From assembly GCA_933226995.1 (NCBI GenBank), contig CAKOFP010000288.1, positions 1 to 15,956 of the forward strand: a stretch of 15,956 bases of DNA, written 5' to 3'. The notes below the pieces were generated by a model. That model did not search any database and was not told where the DNA came from. It saw only the letters and a list, made by a program, of their open reading frames with translations. Below, in pieces: positions 6,070-14,315 of the stretch (positions are counted from its first letter, which is position 1; each line of letters opens with the position of its first letter). The DNA is from Candidatus Nitrosopolaris rasttigaisensis. Lineage in GTDB: Archaea > Thermoproteota > Nitrososphaeria > Nitrososphaerales > Nitrososphaeraceae. A program made the position numbers and the translations under genes.

Positions 6070-6729
6070 TTATCTATACTTCCATTCCCATGCCTTAATT
6101 GTATCGGTACCATTCTTGTTACCAGTATCCGTAAACATCGCTACTGTATTGCTAAGAAAAGACAGATTTCGTGTTGCATTTGCATTAAAGATAGCTGCTC
6201 CACTTCCTTGCATTGTTCCAGCAGGAGTCATGTGTACAACCTCTCTAAAACTAAGCGTGGCGTTCCCATTAGCCTTACCGCCGCCATCATTAGCCTTAAT
6301 AGCTAACCCTCCAGAAATACCTACAATTGTTTTAGAGATAGGGAACATCAGAGCTCTGCCAGTCTCTGTGAAGCCTATACCTTTTACAGTCCCATTGCCT
6401 GAGAATGTTACTCCAGTAGCATGTCCTCCACCATTTAAAGGAATACCTGGTACCTGACTTGTTATTTTATCATGTTCTATATAGAATGGATTTCCCAAAG
6501 TAATATTGTTGTTAGTTGTTGTTGTTTTTACATCATTGCTTGAAGAAGTTGCTCCCTTTTGAAGGGCAGCTTGAGGATTCATTGTATTAGTTGCATTTGT
6601 CATATTTCCTGGTGCCGCTGCGGCAAATGTTTCATTAACGAGAATAGTCTTCGTTAATCCAACTCCTGACATAACGAGCATAGTTCCAAATAAAACTCCG
6701 AGAATAGCCGTTGTTTCTCTTATTTTCAT
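6070..6729 (-). CDS. Secreted thaumarchaeal protein (beta-rich, 219 aa)
   Basis: ATG at 6729. A signal segment (about 8-24) is followed by a likely cleavage area at TFAAAA|P near residue 39, then a Thr/Asn-rich linker with many N-x-S/T sequons (NMT, NAT, NIT). The mature part has NPFYIEHDKITSQ, a Gly-rich strand series (GVTFSGNGTVKGIGF), NANATRNLSFLSNTVAMF and an aromatic end, AWEWKYR. These are features of a secreted family common in Nitrososphaeraceae, whose members share a Y-x-E-x-x-K-I-T-S-Q start, F-S-G-x-G-T-V strands, a L-x-F-L-N-N segment and an E-W-K end. No function is known for the family as far as I can tell. It probably folds as a beta-barrel-like extracellular domain. The surface location and glycosylation are inference. 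It has its own divergent promoter region shared with the amidase gene. Confidence 0.75.
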   Translation of the reverse strand: MKIRETTAILGVLFGTMLVMSGVGLTKTILVNETFAAAAPGNMTNATNTMNPQAALQKGATSSSNDVKTTTTNNNITLGNPFYIEHDKITSQVPGIPLNGGGHATGVTFSGNGTVKGIGFTETGRALMFPISKTIVGISGGLAIKANDGGGKANGNATLSFREVVHMTPAGTMQGSGAAIFNANATRNLSFLSNTVAMFTDTGNKNGTDTIKAWEWKYR

Positions 6730-6736
6730 ATATCTT

Positions 6737-6752
6737 AAGCTGAAGACAGCTT
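6737..6752. repeat. Inverted repeat in the leader of the 219-aa secreted-protein gene
   Basis: AAGCTG and CAGCTT are separated by AAGA, 8 bases before the start codon of the minus-strand gene. The outer bases add TTAAG copies on both sides (near 6734 and 6755). It could be an operator between TATA and start, or an RNA hairpin if the transcript begins upstream. Confidence 0.4.
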
Positions 6753-7018
6753 TTACTTAAGCCTTCTGAGGTAGGACCAAAACACTTCTGAAACAAAGCC
6801 AAGAGCATTGTCGCAGAACACATATTCCATCTAAAAGCGATATCCATGTAATAGAGGCTATGATAATAATACCATCCGAGTACCAAAAATCTCCAGTATT
6901 TTTCTATTTGAGTAAAGTACCAGTTAAATAGTTGAATTTCTTTTAGCCTGACATATCATTAACCACGTACTATGTCTATTCAAATCGTAGTGATGTCGAA
7001 CACTCTTTTTTCAGCGTA

Positions 7019-7030
7019 AAAATTTAAAAA
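7019..7030 (+). promoter_or_regulatory. TATA box of the amidase gene
   Basis: AAAATTTAAAAA is centred about 34 nt before the ATG at 7059, which predicts a leader of only about 8 nt. No Shine-Dalgarno sequence stands before the ATG. Confidence 0.45.
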
Positions 7031-7058
7031 GTCCAATCACGAGAACACCACACCATCT

Positions 7059-8504
7059 ATGGTAAAAAGATTACGATTTTCTTTATTCTCTGTTAAGCAT
7101 TTGTCAGAGAAAATAAAGACCAATGAAATATCACCTGTAGATCTGATCGAGTTTTGCTTTGATAGAATTAGGAAATTCAATCCATCACTTAACGCATTTA
7201 TAACTGTTATCGACGAGGAAGATGCATATAACAATGCACGAATAGCTGAAAGGGAGATTAGTCAAGGAAACTATCGAGGGCCTTTGCATGGCATTCCATT
7301 TTCAATAAAAGATATTATTTATGCAAAAGATACTAGATGCACCGGAGGCTCAAAAATATTATCGGATTATATTCCAAAGACTGATGCAACTTGTACTAAG
7401 AAAATTAAGGAAGCAGGTGCAATTTTACTCGGTACCAACAATTTGAATGAATTTGCATCTGGAATTACCGGAGTGAATCCCTTTTACGGTAACACGAAAA
7501 ACCCTTGGAATATGTCAAGAATATCAGGTGGTTCAAGTGGCGGTTCTGCTGTTGCAGTTTCAACTGGGATGGCTTGTACATCTTTAGGAACTGATACTGG
7601 AGGGTCCATCAGAGTTCCATCATCACTCTGCGGGGTAGTTGGACTAAAACCTACATATGGAAGAGTTAGTAATTATGGCGTTATACCTCTGGCACCGTCT
7701 TTGGATCATGTTGGGTGCGTTACTAGGAGCGCATGGGATGCGGCTGCAGTATTAGAATCTATATCTGGGTGGGATTCGTCAGATCACATTTCCAGTCACA
7801 AAAAAGTGCTGCCATATACAAAAATTATTGAAACATCCAATTCTGGAGGTATGTCTATCGGAGTACCGAAGGACTATTTCTTTGATTATGTGCATTCGGA
7901 AGTTGAAAGTCTGTTTTATCAGTTTTTGGAAAATATAAAGTCATTAGGGTATAAAGTATTTGATCTAGATCTTCAAAATACTGAGAGATACTACGACACT
8001 TGGAGAAAAATTAGGTATTCGGAGGCATCAGAAATACATGCACATTGGTTAAAGACAAGAAAGGAAGATTATAGTGAAGAAGTAAGAGATATGCTAATTC
8101 AAGGAACCAAAATATCTGCGGTTGATTACATACACGCCATGAGAATCATAAATGAGGAATTAAAAAAGGAGCTTTTATCCATGTTAAAACAGAAAATTGA
8201 GGTTATCGTTGTTCCAACAACTATCATTCCCGCTCCTAGATTCGATGAACTAACAGTCTCTGATGTTTGCGGTACTGTTTTGCAAACTAGAGAAGCTTTA
8301 CTTAGGAATACTATAGTATTTAATAGCACTGGTCTTCCTGCAGTTAGTATTCCCATAGGATTAACTAAAGATAATATGCCAGTAGCAGTACAAATAATTG
8401 GTCCTCCGTTTAGAGAAGAAAAAATACTGTCAGTAGCGTATAATTATGAATGCATAAATAGCACGGGGACGAGGTTCATGCCGCCTTCTCCTTTTACCTC
8501 TTAA
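7059..8504 (+). CDS. Amidase-signature family hydrolase
   Basis: 481 aa, normal length for the family. The Ser-cisSer-Lys triad is complete: Lys84 in PFSIKD, Ser159 in GGSSGGS and Ser183 in GTDTGGSIRVPSS, with the same spacing (75 and 24 residues) as in GatA and other members. GVVGLKPTYGRVSNYGV follows as usual. The family hydrolyses amides to acid and ammonia. GatA, the tRNA amidotransferase subunit, is close, but here the text after the nucleophile (GVIPLAPSLDHVG) is of the general amidase type, whereas GatA tends to have GLVAFASSLDQIG, and no gatB or gatC is nearby. A stand-alone amidase is therefore more likely; its substrate is unknown. Ammonia release would suit an ammonia oxidiser, which is inference. 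It is transcribed alone from its own TATA box and is cytoplasmic (no signal peptide). Confidence 0.9.
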   Translation: MVKRLRFSLFSVKHLSEKIKTNEISPVDLIEFCFDRIRKFNPSLNAFITVIDEEDAYNNARIAEREISQGNYRGPLHGIPFSIKDIIYAKDTRCTGGSKILSDYIPKTDATCTKKIKEAGAILLGTNNLNEFASGITGVNPFYGNTKNPWNMSRISGGSSGGSAVAVSTGMACTSLGTDTGGSIRVPSSLCGVVGLKPTYGRVSNYGVIPLAPSLDHVGCVTRSAWDAAAVLESISGWDSSDHISSHKKVLPYTKIIETSNSGGMSIGVPKDYFFDYVHSEVESLFYQFLENIKSLGYKVFDLDLQNTERYYDTWRKIRYSEASEIHAHWLKTRKEDYSEEVRDMLIQGTKISAVDYIHAMRIINEELKKELLSMLKQKIEVIVVPTTIIPAPRFDELTVSDVCGTVLQTREALLRNTIVFNSTGLPAVSIPIGLTKDNMPVAVQIIGPPFREEKILSVAYNYECINSTGTRFMPPSPFTS

Positions 8505-8546
8505 AAAGCATATCCAGCGTTGTCTGGTAGCCGAAAAGTCACTGCT

Positions 8547-8556
8547 GTTTTTTTAT
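8547..8556 (+). terminator. T-rich terminator after the amidase gene
   Basis: A run of seven T (8548-8554) lies about 45 bases after the stop codon of the amidase. Archaeal RNA polymerase commonly terminates at such U-tracts without a hairpin, and none is evident here. Confidence 0.4.
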
Positions 8557-8710
8557 CATACTAGTAATCTTAAGTACACCGATAGACAAAGATAAGAGCT
8601 CAACCCTGTGGTAAATTTCTTTTGTGATTATCAAACTAGTGAGTGTCTCCATAACCGTTAAAATAGGCATATGTTCATTCACTAACGATGCCTTCGTCGG
8701 GGGTAGTTCT

Positions 8711-8947
8711 ATGGGGGTAATTACATGGATAGTAATCGCTGTCGTAATTTTGGCTATAATGGGGCTAGGATGGCAAACATTCTTTGCAGGTGTTAAGAAG
8801 GGTGCAGATAAGGTTGGTCTTACATCGATTATGAAAAATATTACCGACCAAGCAAAACAATCATTTGGAGGTGTTGTAAAAAATCTTTCAACCCAAAATA
8901 CTACCAAACCAGCCACAGGATCATTTTCTAATAAAACAGTGCCTTGA
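8711..8947 (+). CDS. Small membrane protein, 78 aa
   Basis: The chosen start is the ATG at 8711, giving MGVITWIVIAVVILAIMGLG, a membrane helix at about residues 3-21. WQTFFAGVKKGADKVGLTSI and an amphipathic, Lys/Gln-containing stretch (MKNITDQAKQSFGGVVKNLS) follow, with a Thr/Asn-rich tail. The frame is open further up to an ATG at 8624, but those 29 extra residues look unlike a protein start, while a Shine-Dalgarno-like GGGGGTAG stands 6-13 bases before 8711. One helix with a basic region behind it suggests a protein anchored by its N-terminus. Small proteins of this layout occur in thaumarchaea; the function is unknown. The DNA after the stop has no clear terminator. Confidence 0.65.
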   Translation: MGVITWIVIAVVILAIMGLGWQTFFAGVKKGADKVGLTSIMKNITDQAKQSFGGVVKNLSTQNTTKPATGSFSNKTVP

Positions 8948-9488
8948 TATTTAAACATGAATAAAAATACGTGAGAATATGATCAATAATTGCATGAATT
9001 AGGATGATTTAATAAAATAGAAACATTATCCTTTATATAATATCCGAGTGCTGTGAATCCATTCTATACGAGAACAATCCATAGATACACACTTTGCATA
9101 AACAAGCTCGTAGAGCTCATTAGACTAGAAGAATTGAATTCTAACTATCGAGTGTTTGTTTTTCTCGTATCCGCACAGATATTGTAAAGCTTAAATCTAA
9201 TGGGCTGACTCGGTTGCAATTCCATAGAATAGGCTATTATTATAATACTAGTTTTTCGTTTATCTGTTGGAGTCTATCGTAATCAGATAATATTATTGAT
9301 ATTCGGATTAACAGAGTTAACTGTATCTATTATCCAGACAGATGTGTTTATCCTATAATTTTAGAAAACTGCAACGCCTTTGTCCTAACCTTAGCGATAA
9401 TCGCTAAGTAACTAAAGGCTCAGTTTCTTAGGTTTAAAACCAAACTTTGTTCTACTGATGAATAGTTTTGGTCTTCCTGCTGGTAGAG
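8948..9488. other. Non-coding gap, 541 bases
   Basis: It lies between the convergent 78-aa membrane gene (+) and the phosphoesterase gene (-). I see no open frame with a recognisable product and no tRNA. Its only marked structure is the dyad at 9376-9419, plus a small perfect repeat, GGTTTAAAACC, at 9431-9441. Confidence 0.5.
9376..9419. repeat. Long nested inverted repeat downstream of the phosphoesterase gene
   Basis: A perfect 9-bp inverted repeat, CTTAGCGAT-A-ATCGCTAAG (9390-9408), lies inside a second pair, GCCTTT (9376-9381) and AAAGGC (9414-9419). It stands about 70-110 bases beyond the stop of the minus-strand phosphoesterase gene. It may be a transcript-end hairpin or a protein-binding palindrome; the nearly spacerless centre fits a dimer site better than an RNA loop. 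Confidence 0.55.
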
Positions 9489-11009
9489 TTAATCAATGGT
9501 CCTTACGAGATTTATGTATGGACGAATTGCGTTCAATTCAGCAGCTGTGAGAGGAACTATGTGTGCTAGATTAGGCTTCTGGTTAAAGTCAAATGCATTT
9601 AGTAGATTATTTGCATGGAGATCTCTCCCAGTTAACGGTTGGAGGCTAAAGCGCCATTCTATGAACTTCAGCATAGATTCAAATTGATATTGGGTGTGAT
9701 CAATATATCCTGGCTTGGAATATGGTGAAATTATGATTGTTGGCATTCTAAATCCTAGACCATATTTATCTATTTGAGGTGGTGCAACATGATCATAGAA
9801 TCCGCCATAATCATCCCATGTCAATATTATTGCGGTACTATTCCAATATGGACTGTTCATTATGGCATTTATAACGTGTTTCACCCAGTTCATTCCAGAT
9901 GTTATATTTGCTGGAGGATGTTCACTAATGGGAAAACTCGGCATCACCCACGACACCTGTGGAAAGTTGCCGTTCTTTAGATCTGTAAATATTTGTGCTC
10001 TGTTTGCAAAGTGCGAAGAGTATGCTGGAGTATATGTAGAGCCTTTTGCAGAAAAAGGGTTCCAGAACTCAAATGCACGACCACTACTTACAGCAGCTTT
10101 GTAGTTACCTGCTCGGACCAAATGATCGTAATATTTCCAAGTAATATTGTGAGTATTATTCATAAATAGATCTGCAACTGTCTTAGTTAGATTTGACTCT
10201 TCAAGATAGACTCTTGCAACCTCGTCTCTTAAATTAGTGGACGTTGGATTGGGATTAACTCCAAAATTTGCTGCAACAGTAGTATTTCCCATCGTAGCAT
10301 TTTGATTACCACCGCCTCCAGCAATAATGCTAGCATTTTCTGCCTGGTTTAAGATATTATTATGTGGAGGTCTGTGCATAAAATAAAACATTGATGTGGC
10401 TGGAGCTTGACCGGCAAGGGCAAACCAATGATTCGGCAAACTATAACTAAGTACTGAAGAGTAAAAGTTATCTGCTAATACGTAGTGTCTTGCTAGATCC
10501 CAATAGTATGGTATTGTCTTATTGTCATAATATGACATAGTTTTACGATCTTCATTTTCTGCTACCATAAACCCATCCATCTTTCCATTGTCGTGTGCAA
10601 TTACTGATGATTGATAACCATGTGGCAAATCTCCTGAGATAACGTTTGTAGAAAGAAATGGTTTTACGCAACCTACGTTTGGATGGTCTGGAGATAAAGG
10701 CATGCATGTTCCCCTAGGTATTCCGCTAGCACCTGGATAAGTGCCAAAGTAGTTATCAAAACTTCGATTTTCTTGCATAATTACTACTATGTGGTTTATA
10801 GGATTTGTAGCAGGGTTGTTGATGGATCTAATCTGCTGTGCGTATGCTAATGGTAAAATTATGCTAGCTGCGACCAAGGCTGTTATCAAGAACAAAGAAA
10901 CAGTAATTCCTACAACAAACTGTAATCTATTCTTAACAATTGTCTTGGCTTTGCTTGCCTGGAATGATGAAGATTCTGTTCTCCCTGCTCTCGTCATATT
11001 ATTGTCCAT
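9489..11009 (-). CDS. Membrane-anchored phosphoesterase (phospholipase C / acid phosphatase AcpA family)
   Basis: 506 aa, usual for the family (Pfam Phosphoesterase, PF04185). A signal or anchor helix at about 31-54 ends in AYA|Q near residue 57, so the enzyme acts outside the cell. Family motifs in order: INHIVVIMQENRSFDNYFGT (71-90, with the active-site Glu80-Asn81), SYSLPNHWFALAGQ (188-201), the conserved SEHPP (362-366) and the metal-binding WDDYGGFYDHV (398-408). The family cleaves phosphate mono- or diesters, including phospholipids. The substrate here cannot be told; freeing phosphate from organic phosphate is a reasonable guess. A Gly/Asn-rich insertion with N-x-T sequons lies at about 222-258. 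ATG 11009 is preceded by a well-placed TATA box; Met5 would be the next possible start. Confidence 0.9.
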   Translation of the reverse strand: MDNNMTRAGRTESSSFQASKAKTIVKNRLQFVVGITVSLFLITALVAASIILPLAYAQQIRSINNPATNPINHIVVIMQENRSFDNYFGTYPGASGIPRGTCMPLSPDHPNVGCVKPFLSTNVISGDLPHGYQSSVIAHDNGKMDGFMVAENEDRKTMSYYDNKTIPYYWDLARHYVLADNFYSSVLSYSLPNHWFALAGQAPATSMFYFMHRPPHNNILNQAENASIIAGGGGNQNATMGNTTVAANFGVNPNPTSTNLRDEVARVYLEESNLTKTVADLFMNNTHNITWKYYDHLVRAGNYKAAVSSGRAFEFWNPFSAKGSTYTPAYSSHFANRAQIFTDLKNGNFPQVSWVMPSFPISEHPPANITSGMNWVKHVINAIMNSPYWNSTAIILTWDDYGGFYDHVAPPQIDKYGLGFRMPTIIISPYSKPGYIDHTQYQFESMLKFIEWRFSLQPLTGRDLHANNLLNAFDFNQKPNLAHIVPLTAAELNAIRPYINLVRTID

Positions 11010-11027
11010 TCACAAAGAGATTGTATC

Positions 11028-11037
11028 TAAAATTTAA
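11028..11037 (-). promoter_or_regulatory. TATA box of the phosphoesterase gene
   Basis: It reads TTAAATTTTA on the minus strand, centred about 23 nt before the ATG at 11009. The mRNA is probably leaderless. Confidence 0.5.
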
Positions 11038-11167
11038 CTGATTCTTTACTGAAATCTGACTTGAGATTTCGTAACATTCTTCATTTGTAACCGAGTCTTG
11101 GTCAGTTATTGTCGAGCTATTTTATTCCGTTTCTGCCTGCTGGGTAAAAGAAGACATGCCGCGCAAG

Positions 11168-11175
11168 CTATAAAG
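11168..11175 (+). promoter_or_regulatory. TATA box of the DUF1697 gene
   Basis: CTATAAAG is centred about 33 nt before the TTG at 11205, which supports that start with a leader of a few bases. Confidence 0.45.
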
Positions 11176-11204
11176 ATTGATTAAGGCTAGAAGAATTCCA
11201 TTAA

Positions 11205-11768
11205 TTGACTCAGTACGTAGCTTTCATGCGCGGAATAAACGTTGGCGGACACAATTTGGTGAAAATGGAAGACCTGCGTCAACTGTTCTTATCTTTGGGA
11301 TTCAACAATGTAAAAAGTTACATAAACAGCGGTAATATCATTTTTGAGACTTCAGAACTAGATTCGAATGCCATTATCAAAGGAATTCATAGAGAACTCA
11401 ATGAGTTGCTAGAGGGCGATGTCAAAGTATTCTTGCGAGATATGCCTCAGGTCGAGGAGATTACACAACTCAATCCATTCAAAGATATAGAGTCTCAAAC
11501 CACCAAACTGTACGTCACTTTCCTATCAAAGGAACCTTCAAGGAAAATCAGACTTCCGCTCAACTCTCCTGACATGAATGTTGAGGTCATCTTCATGAAA
11601 AACCGTGAGGCATTCAGTTTAGCTCGCAGGAAAAATGGAAGATTTGGGTTTCCAAACAAATTCATTGAGACAAGACTTGGAGTTTCGGCTACCACTCGAA
11701 GCTGGACGACAGTGAAGAGAATAGCAAAAGACGCAACAACGAACAGTACGATTCATTTTACTAAATGA
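11205..11768 (+). CDS. DUF1697 family protein
   Basis: 187 aa, about the usual length for DUF1697. The start TTG (11205) gives MTQYVAFMRGINVGGHNLVK, which aligns with the family's conserved beginning (T-Y-V-A-L-L-R-G-I-N-V-G-G); the first ATG (11226) would cut into it. Further marks are MEDLRQLFLSLGF, SYINSGNIIFET and, near the C-terminus, RLGVSATTRSWTTV, where the family has T-x-R-N-W-x-T. The family is widespread in bacteria and rare in archaea, and no biochemical role is established. It is probably a cytoplasmic alpha/beta protein. Its patchy occurrence hints at acquisition from bacteria, which is inference. It stands alone with its own TATA box. Confidence 0.88.
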   Translation: MTQYVAFMRGINVGGHNLVKMEDLRQLFLSLGFNNVKSYINSGNIIFETSELDSNAIIKGIHRELNELLEGDVKVFLRDMPQVEEITQLNPFKDIESQTTKLYVTFLSKEPSRKIRLPLNSPDMNVEVIFMKNREAFSLARRKNGRFGFPNKFIETRLGVSATTRSWTTVKRIAKDATTNSTIHFTK

Positions 11769-11911
11769 TTATGACGCTGAGAATACTCAATTACTTAGCA
11801 ACTTAGACATTCGATAACATTCGTTGCGGTAATTATCGTATCACATGAAGTTAAATAATGTAAAACAAAGGTCGAGGGTGTATTGAGGGGTGTGAGCTAC
11901 ACGTATAGGGT

Positions 11912-12316
11912 TTGAGACAGCTAAAATCTATTCTTGAGAATAATTTTAAAATTACACATCCGACAATCATAATAATGGTAATGCGGGATCACGAACCAAA
12001 AGTGTTCACTGACTTAAGGAGTATAATTCTACCGGCTAAATTTCAGTATTTAACTACAGCTCTTTCATGTACAATTTATAGTTCATGGGGAGGAGACGCA
12101 GTTGCAGGATATTGGCTTCACATAAATGGTAGCCTTACTCTTCAAGTTCACGTAGGATTGATGAAGATAATTACCTCTAATGCAGCTAATGGACATGCAG
12201 TTATTGCAGCAAGGGCCTCCTCGCTTCTCTTTGCTATTGTAGCGACAATATTTGGAATAATATTAACAAAAAATCTGATGGATCTGGCTAATAAGAGATA
12301 CGTAGTAGAACAATGA
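11912..12316 (+). pseudogene. Truncated ABC transporter permease (C-terminal part)
   Basis: The open frame has only a TTG at 11912, with a TAG just upstream (11906-11908). From about residue 32 it reads FTDLRSIILPAKFQYLTTAL, like the cytoplasmic EAA loop of binding-protein-dependent permeases (F-x-x-V-x-L-P-A). SSWGGDAVAGYW, LQVHVGLMKIITS and a last membrane helix, SLLFAIVATIFGIILTKNLM, with the basic tail DLANKRY follow. This order fits the last two helices of a thaumarchaeal BPD permease. A full permease has several more helices, none readable upstream, and no ATPase or binding-protein gene is near. The family call is by motif memory, moderate. It may be a fragment left by a deletion or recombination, and the MFS gene now follows 70 bases behind. 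Confidence 0.5.
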
Positions 12317-12331
12317 CTCTACCAAGCATAA

Positions 12332-12338
12332 TTTTTTT
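12332..12338 (+). terminator. T7 tract between the permease fragment and the MFS gene
   Basis: Seven T in a row, 16 bases after the fragment's stop codon, are a likely archaeal U-tract terminator and separate the two units. Confidence 0.35.
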
Positions 12339-12386
12339 GTGTAATAGGGCGTATTGCAATATCAGTAGCTAGGAGACGGGAAATCA

Positions 12387-13646
12387 TTGCTATATTCATT
12401 CCAATGGATTTCAAAAGATGGAAGGTTGCTATTGACTGCACGAATACTTAGGACATTTGCGTATGGGTTTCTAAGTATTGTTATTTCAATTTATCTAAAA
12501 TTAATAGGATTTGATGTATTTTTGATTGGTCTGATACTCACTTCTACATTAATAAATAGCGTAATATTTACTCTCGTGGCAAGCTTTTATGCGGATAGAA
12601 TAGGCAGAAGGAAAATGCTAGTTATATACGCTATAATGATGGCTATTTCAGGCGTCATATTTTTTGTTACATCCAATTATATTGCATTAATTGTAGCCGG
12701 CTTAATTGGAACAATTAATGTTACTGGAACTGAAACAGGGGCATTCCTTTCTATAGAACAAGCCGTGCTCCCTCAAACAGTAAACGATTCAAAGAAAAGA
12801 AATACACTCTTTGCCTTTTACAATATGGTCGGAACATTTGCAATGTCGGCAGGCGTTCTAGTTTCGGGCTTGCCAGGAATTATTCAACATCAATATGGAT
12901 TGAACCAAATTGACTCTATTAGACTACTCTTCCTTGCATATAGCATTTTAGGGATAGGGGTGTTGGGAATTTACCTTTCACTATCCAAAAAGGTAGAGCT
13001 AATGCAGAGACGAGGAGGAGGAGAAAACCAGGATGAGAAAAGAATACCAAAACCTTTAACACAAACTCTATCACCAGCATCAAAAAAAATTGTCGCTAAA
13101 TTATCGGGTCTTTTTGCCATTGACTCTTTCGGTGGTGGCTTTGTTATACAGAGCATTGTATCACTTTGGTTTTTTACAAAATTTGGAGCAGATTTGACTT
13201 TGTTATCTTATATTTTCTCGATTGCAGGAGTTCTTACTGCATTTTCATTTCTTGCATCAGCTAAAATTGCAGATAGAATAGGTTTGATCAATACAATGGT
13301 CTTCACCCATATACCCTCTAACATTCTATTAATACTTGTTGCATTTTCTCCCACTCTTCCTATAGCCATAGCGTTCTATCTCGCCAGAATGGCTCTATCA
13401 CAAATGGATGTTCCAACAAGACAATCATATATTGTTGCTGTGGTTAAGGAAGATGAAAGGACTGCAGCAGCTGGAATAACAAACATCTCTAGGAATATCA
13501 CGCAAGCTATCTCTCCATCAATAGCAGGTTCAATATTGCAATCTGTATCGCTATTGTTTGCACCGTTCCTACTGGGAGGATTAATAAAAATTGTATACGA
13601 CATAGCATTATATTTACAGTTTAAACGGTATGATATTAAGGACTAA
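12387..13646 (+). CDS. Major facilitator superfamily transporter
   Basis: 419 aa, close to the usual 400 for 12 helices. The first half carries MFS motif A in the loop after helix 2: SFYADRIGRRKMLV (66-79), with Asp70-Arg71-x-Gly-Arg-Arg. A charged central loop (about 200-236; KKVELMQRRGGGENQDEKRI) joins the halves. The second half repeats a motif-A-like ASAKIADRIGLI (290-301) and has the conserved QMDVPTRQSYIV (339-350) and ERTAAAGITNISRNITQAIS (357-376). It is a secondary transporter driven by an ion gradient; the substrate is unknown, and multidrug or metabolite efflux is possible. The start is TTG (12387), because the first upstream stop and the weak TATA-like ATTGCAATATC near 12353-12363 leave no better choice. 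Upstream is a T7 tract, so it is likely transcribed alone. Confidence 0.85.
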   Translation: MLYSFQWISKDGRLLLTARILRTFAYGFLSIVISIYLKLIGFDVFLIGLILTSTLINSVIFTLVASFYADRIGRRKMLVIYAIMMAISGVIFFVTSNYIALIVAGLIGTINVTGTETGAFLSIEQAVLPQTVNDSKKRNTLFAFYNMVGTFAMSAGVLVSGLPGIIQHQYGLNQIDSIRLLFLAYSILGIGVLGIYLSLSKKVELMQRRGGGENQDEKRIPKPLTQTLSPASKKIVAKLSGLFAIDSFGGGFVIQSIVSLWFFTKFGADLTLLSYIFSIAGVLTAFSFLASAKIADRIGLINTMVFTHIPSNILLILVAFSPTLPIAIAFYLARMALSQMDVPTRQSYIVAVVKEDERTAAAGITNISRNITQAISPSIAGSILQSVSLLFAPFLLGGLIKIVYDIALYLQFKRYDIKD

Positions 13647-13782
13647 TTAAGGGGGTCTTTCACATGGCAATTCTAACGTAGCCTCATCGAAACGAACTGA
13701 CATATCGTTTGGTCCAGCGTCGGACAATCATTCTCTCTCCATCACTTGATCACATGATTTTTCTGTCGTTGGTTGGCTAGAT

Positions 13783-14153
13783 CTATTTGTCCCTGCTTAA
13801 AGACCCAAACAAACGATAGTTATCTGCTTCTGTCTTATCGGCATTAGCCAACGGTGGACAATCGCCCAGGCCTTGATTCCGTGCTCCGCGCAAAGTCATA
13901 ACAAGATAAATACCCATGCTGATCGCAACGCAATGGCGGAAGTGTCATGGAAGTGTTCGTCGGTGGTGCAACAGGACAAAATCCATCGACAGTTGGCGTC
14001 AGTGCCATGGCTACATTCTCCAATTTCTGGGCCAACACAAGTTCCATTACTAACCGGACTAGAACCATCAGGACATATTGCATAATGACTTCGCTTGATT
14101 AGGTACATGCACAACTCCAGGTTCTTCCCCATCTTATAGCAATTAGATTTCAC
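13783..14153 (-). pseudogene. Decayed Cys-rich secreted protein (CPDG repeat type)
   Basis: Three minus-strand frames hold consecutive pieces: YAICPDGSSPVSNGTCVGPE, with IGECSHGTDANC, in the frame open from 14153; VDGFCPVAPPTNTSM and LRCDQHG in the next frame; and GLGDCPPLANADKTEADNYR with LFGSLSRDK, stop 13785-13783, in a third. The C-P-D-G-x-x-P-x-x-N-G-x-C pattern is typical of repeated Cys-rich segments in secreted thaumarchaeal proteins. The order of pieces and the shared Cys/Pro/Asn composition point to one gene broken by at least two frameshifts. No signal peptide or promoter is evident at the 5' end, so the N-terminus is lost. The function of the intact family is unknown to me. Confidence 0.5.
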
Positions 14154-14315
14154 CAGCTACCACAAAAATGTATGTTGTTTGACTTTTCTTTCAATACAAG
14201 TCAAGCTAATCAAAAATGGTAGACAATAAACCAATATTCTAATGGGTTGATGTTGTAATATCTTCACCGAAAGAGGGCATGAAAACTTCAAGCGGCTTAA
14301 GGCTAAATTAAAAAA

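Larger units (their letters stand above)
6730..7058. other. Divergent intergenic region
   Basis: About 330 bases lie between the secreted-protein gene (-) and the amidase gene (+). The minus side holds an AAGCTG-AAGA-CAGCTT hairpin (6737-6752) and a TTAAGTAAAAG TATA-like stretch just beyond it. The plus side holds AAATTTAAAAAG near 7019-7030. The middle has no gene I can support. Confidence 0.5.

Noticed and set aside
6065..6457. 130-codon plus-strand frame.
   Set aside because: It is antisense to the 219-aa secreted protein, which has a signal peptide and family features.
8624..8710. N-terminal extension of the 78-aa membrane protein to an ATG at 8624.
   Set aside because: The extra 29 residues are not protein-like, and a better start with a Shine-Dalgarno-like sequence lies at 8711.
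13873..14085. 70-codon plus-strand frame.
   Set aside because: It is antisense to the Cys-rich pseudogene and shows no features of its own.
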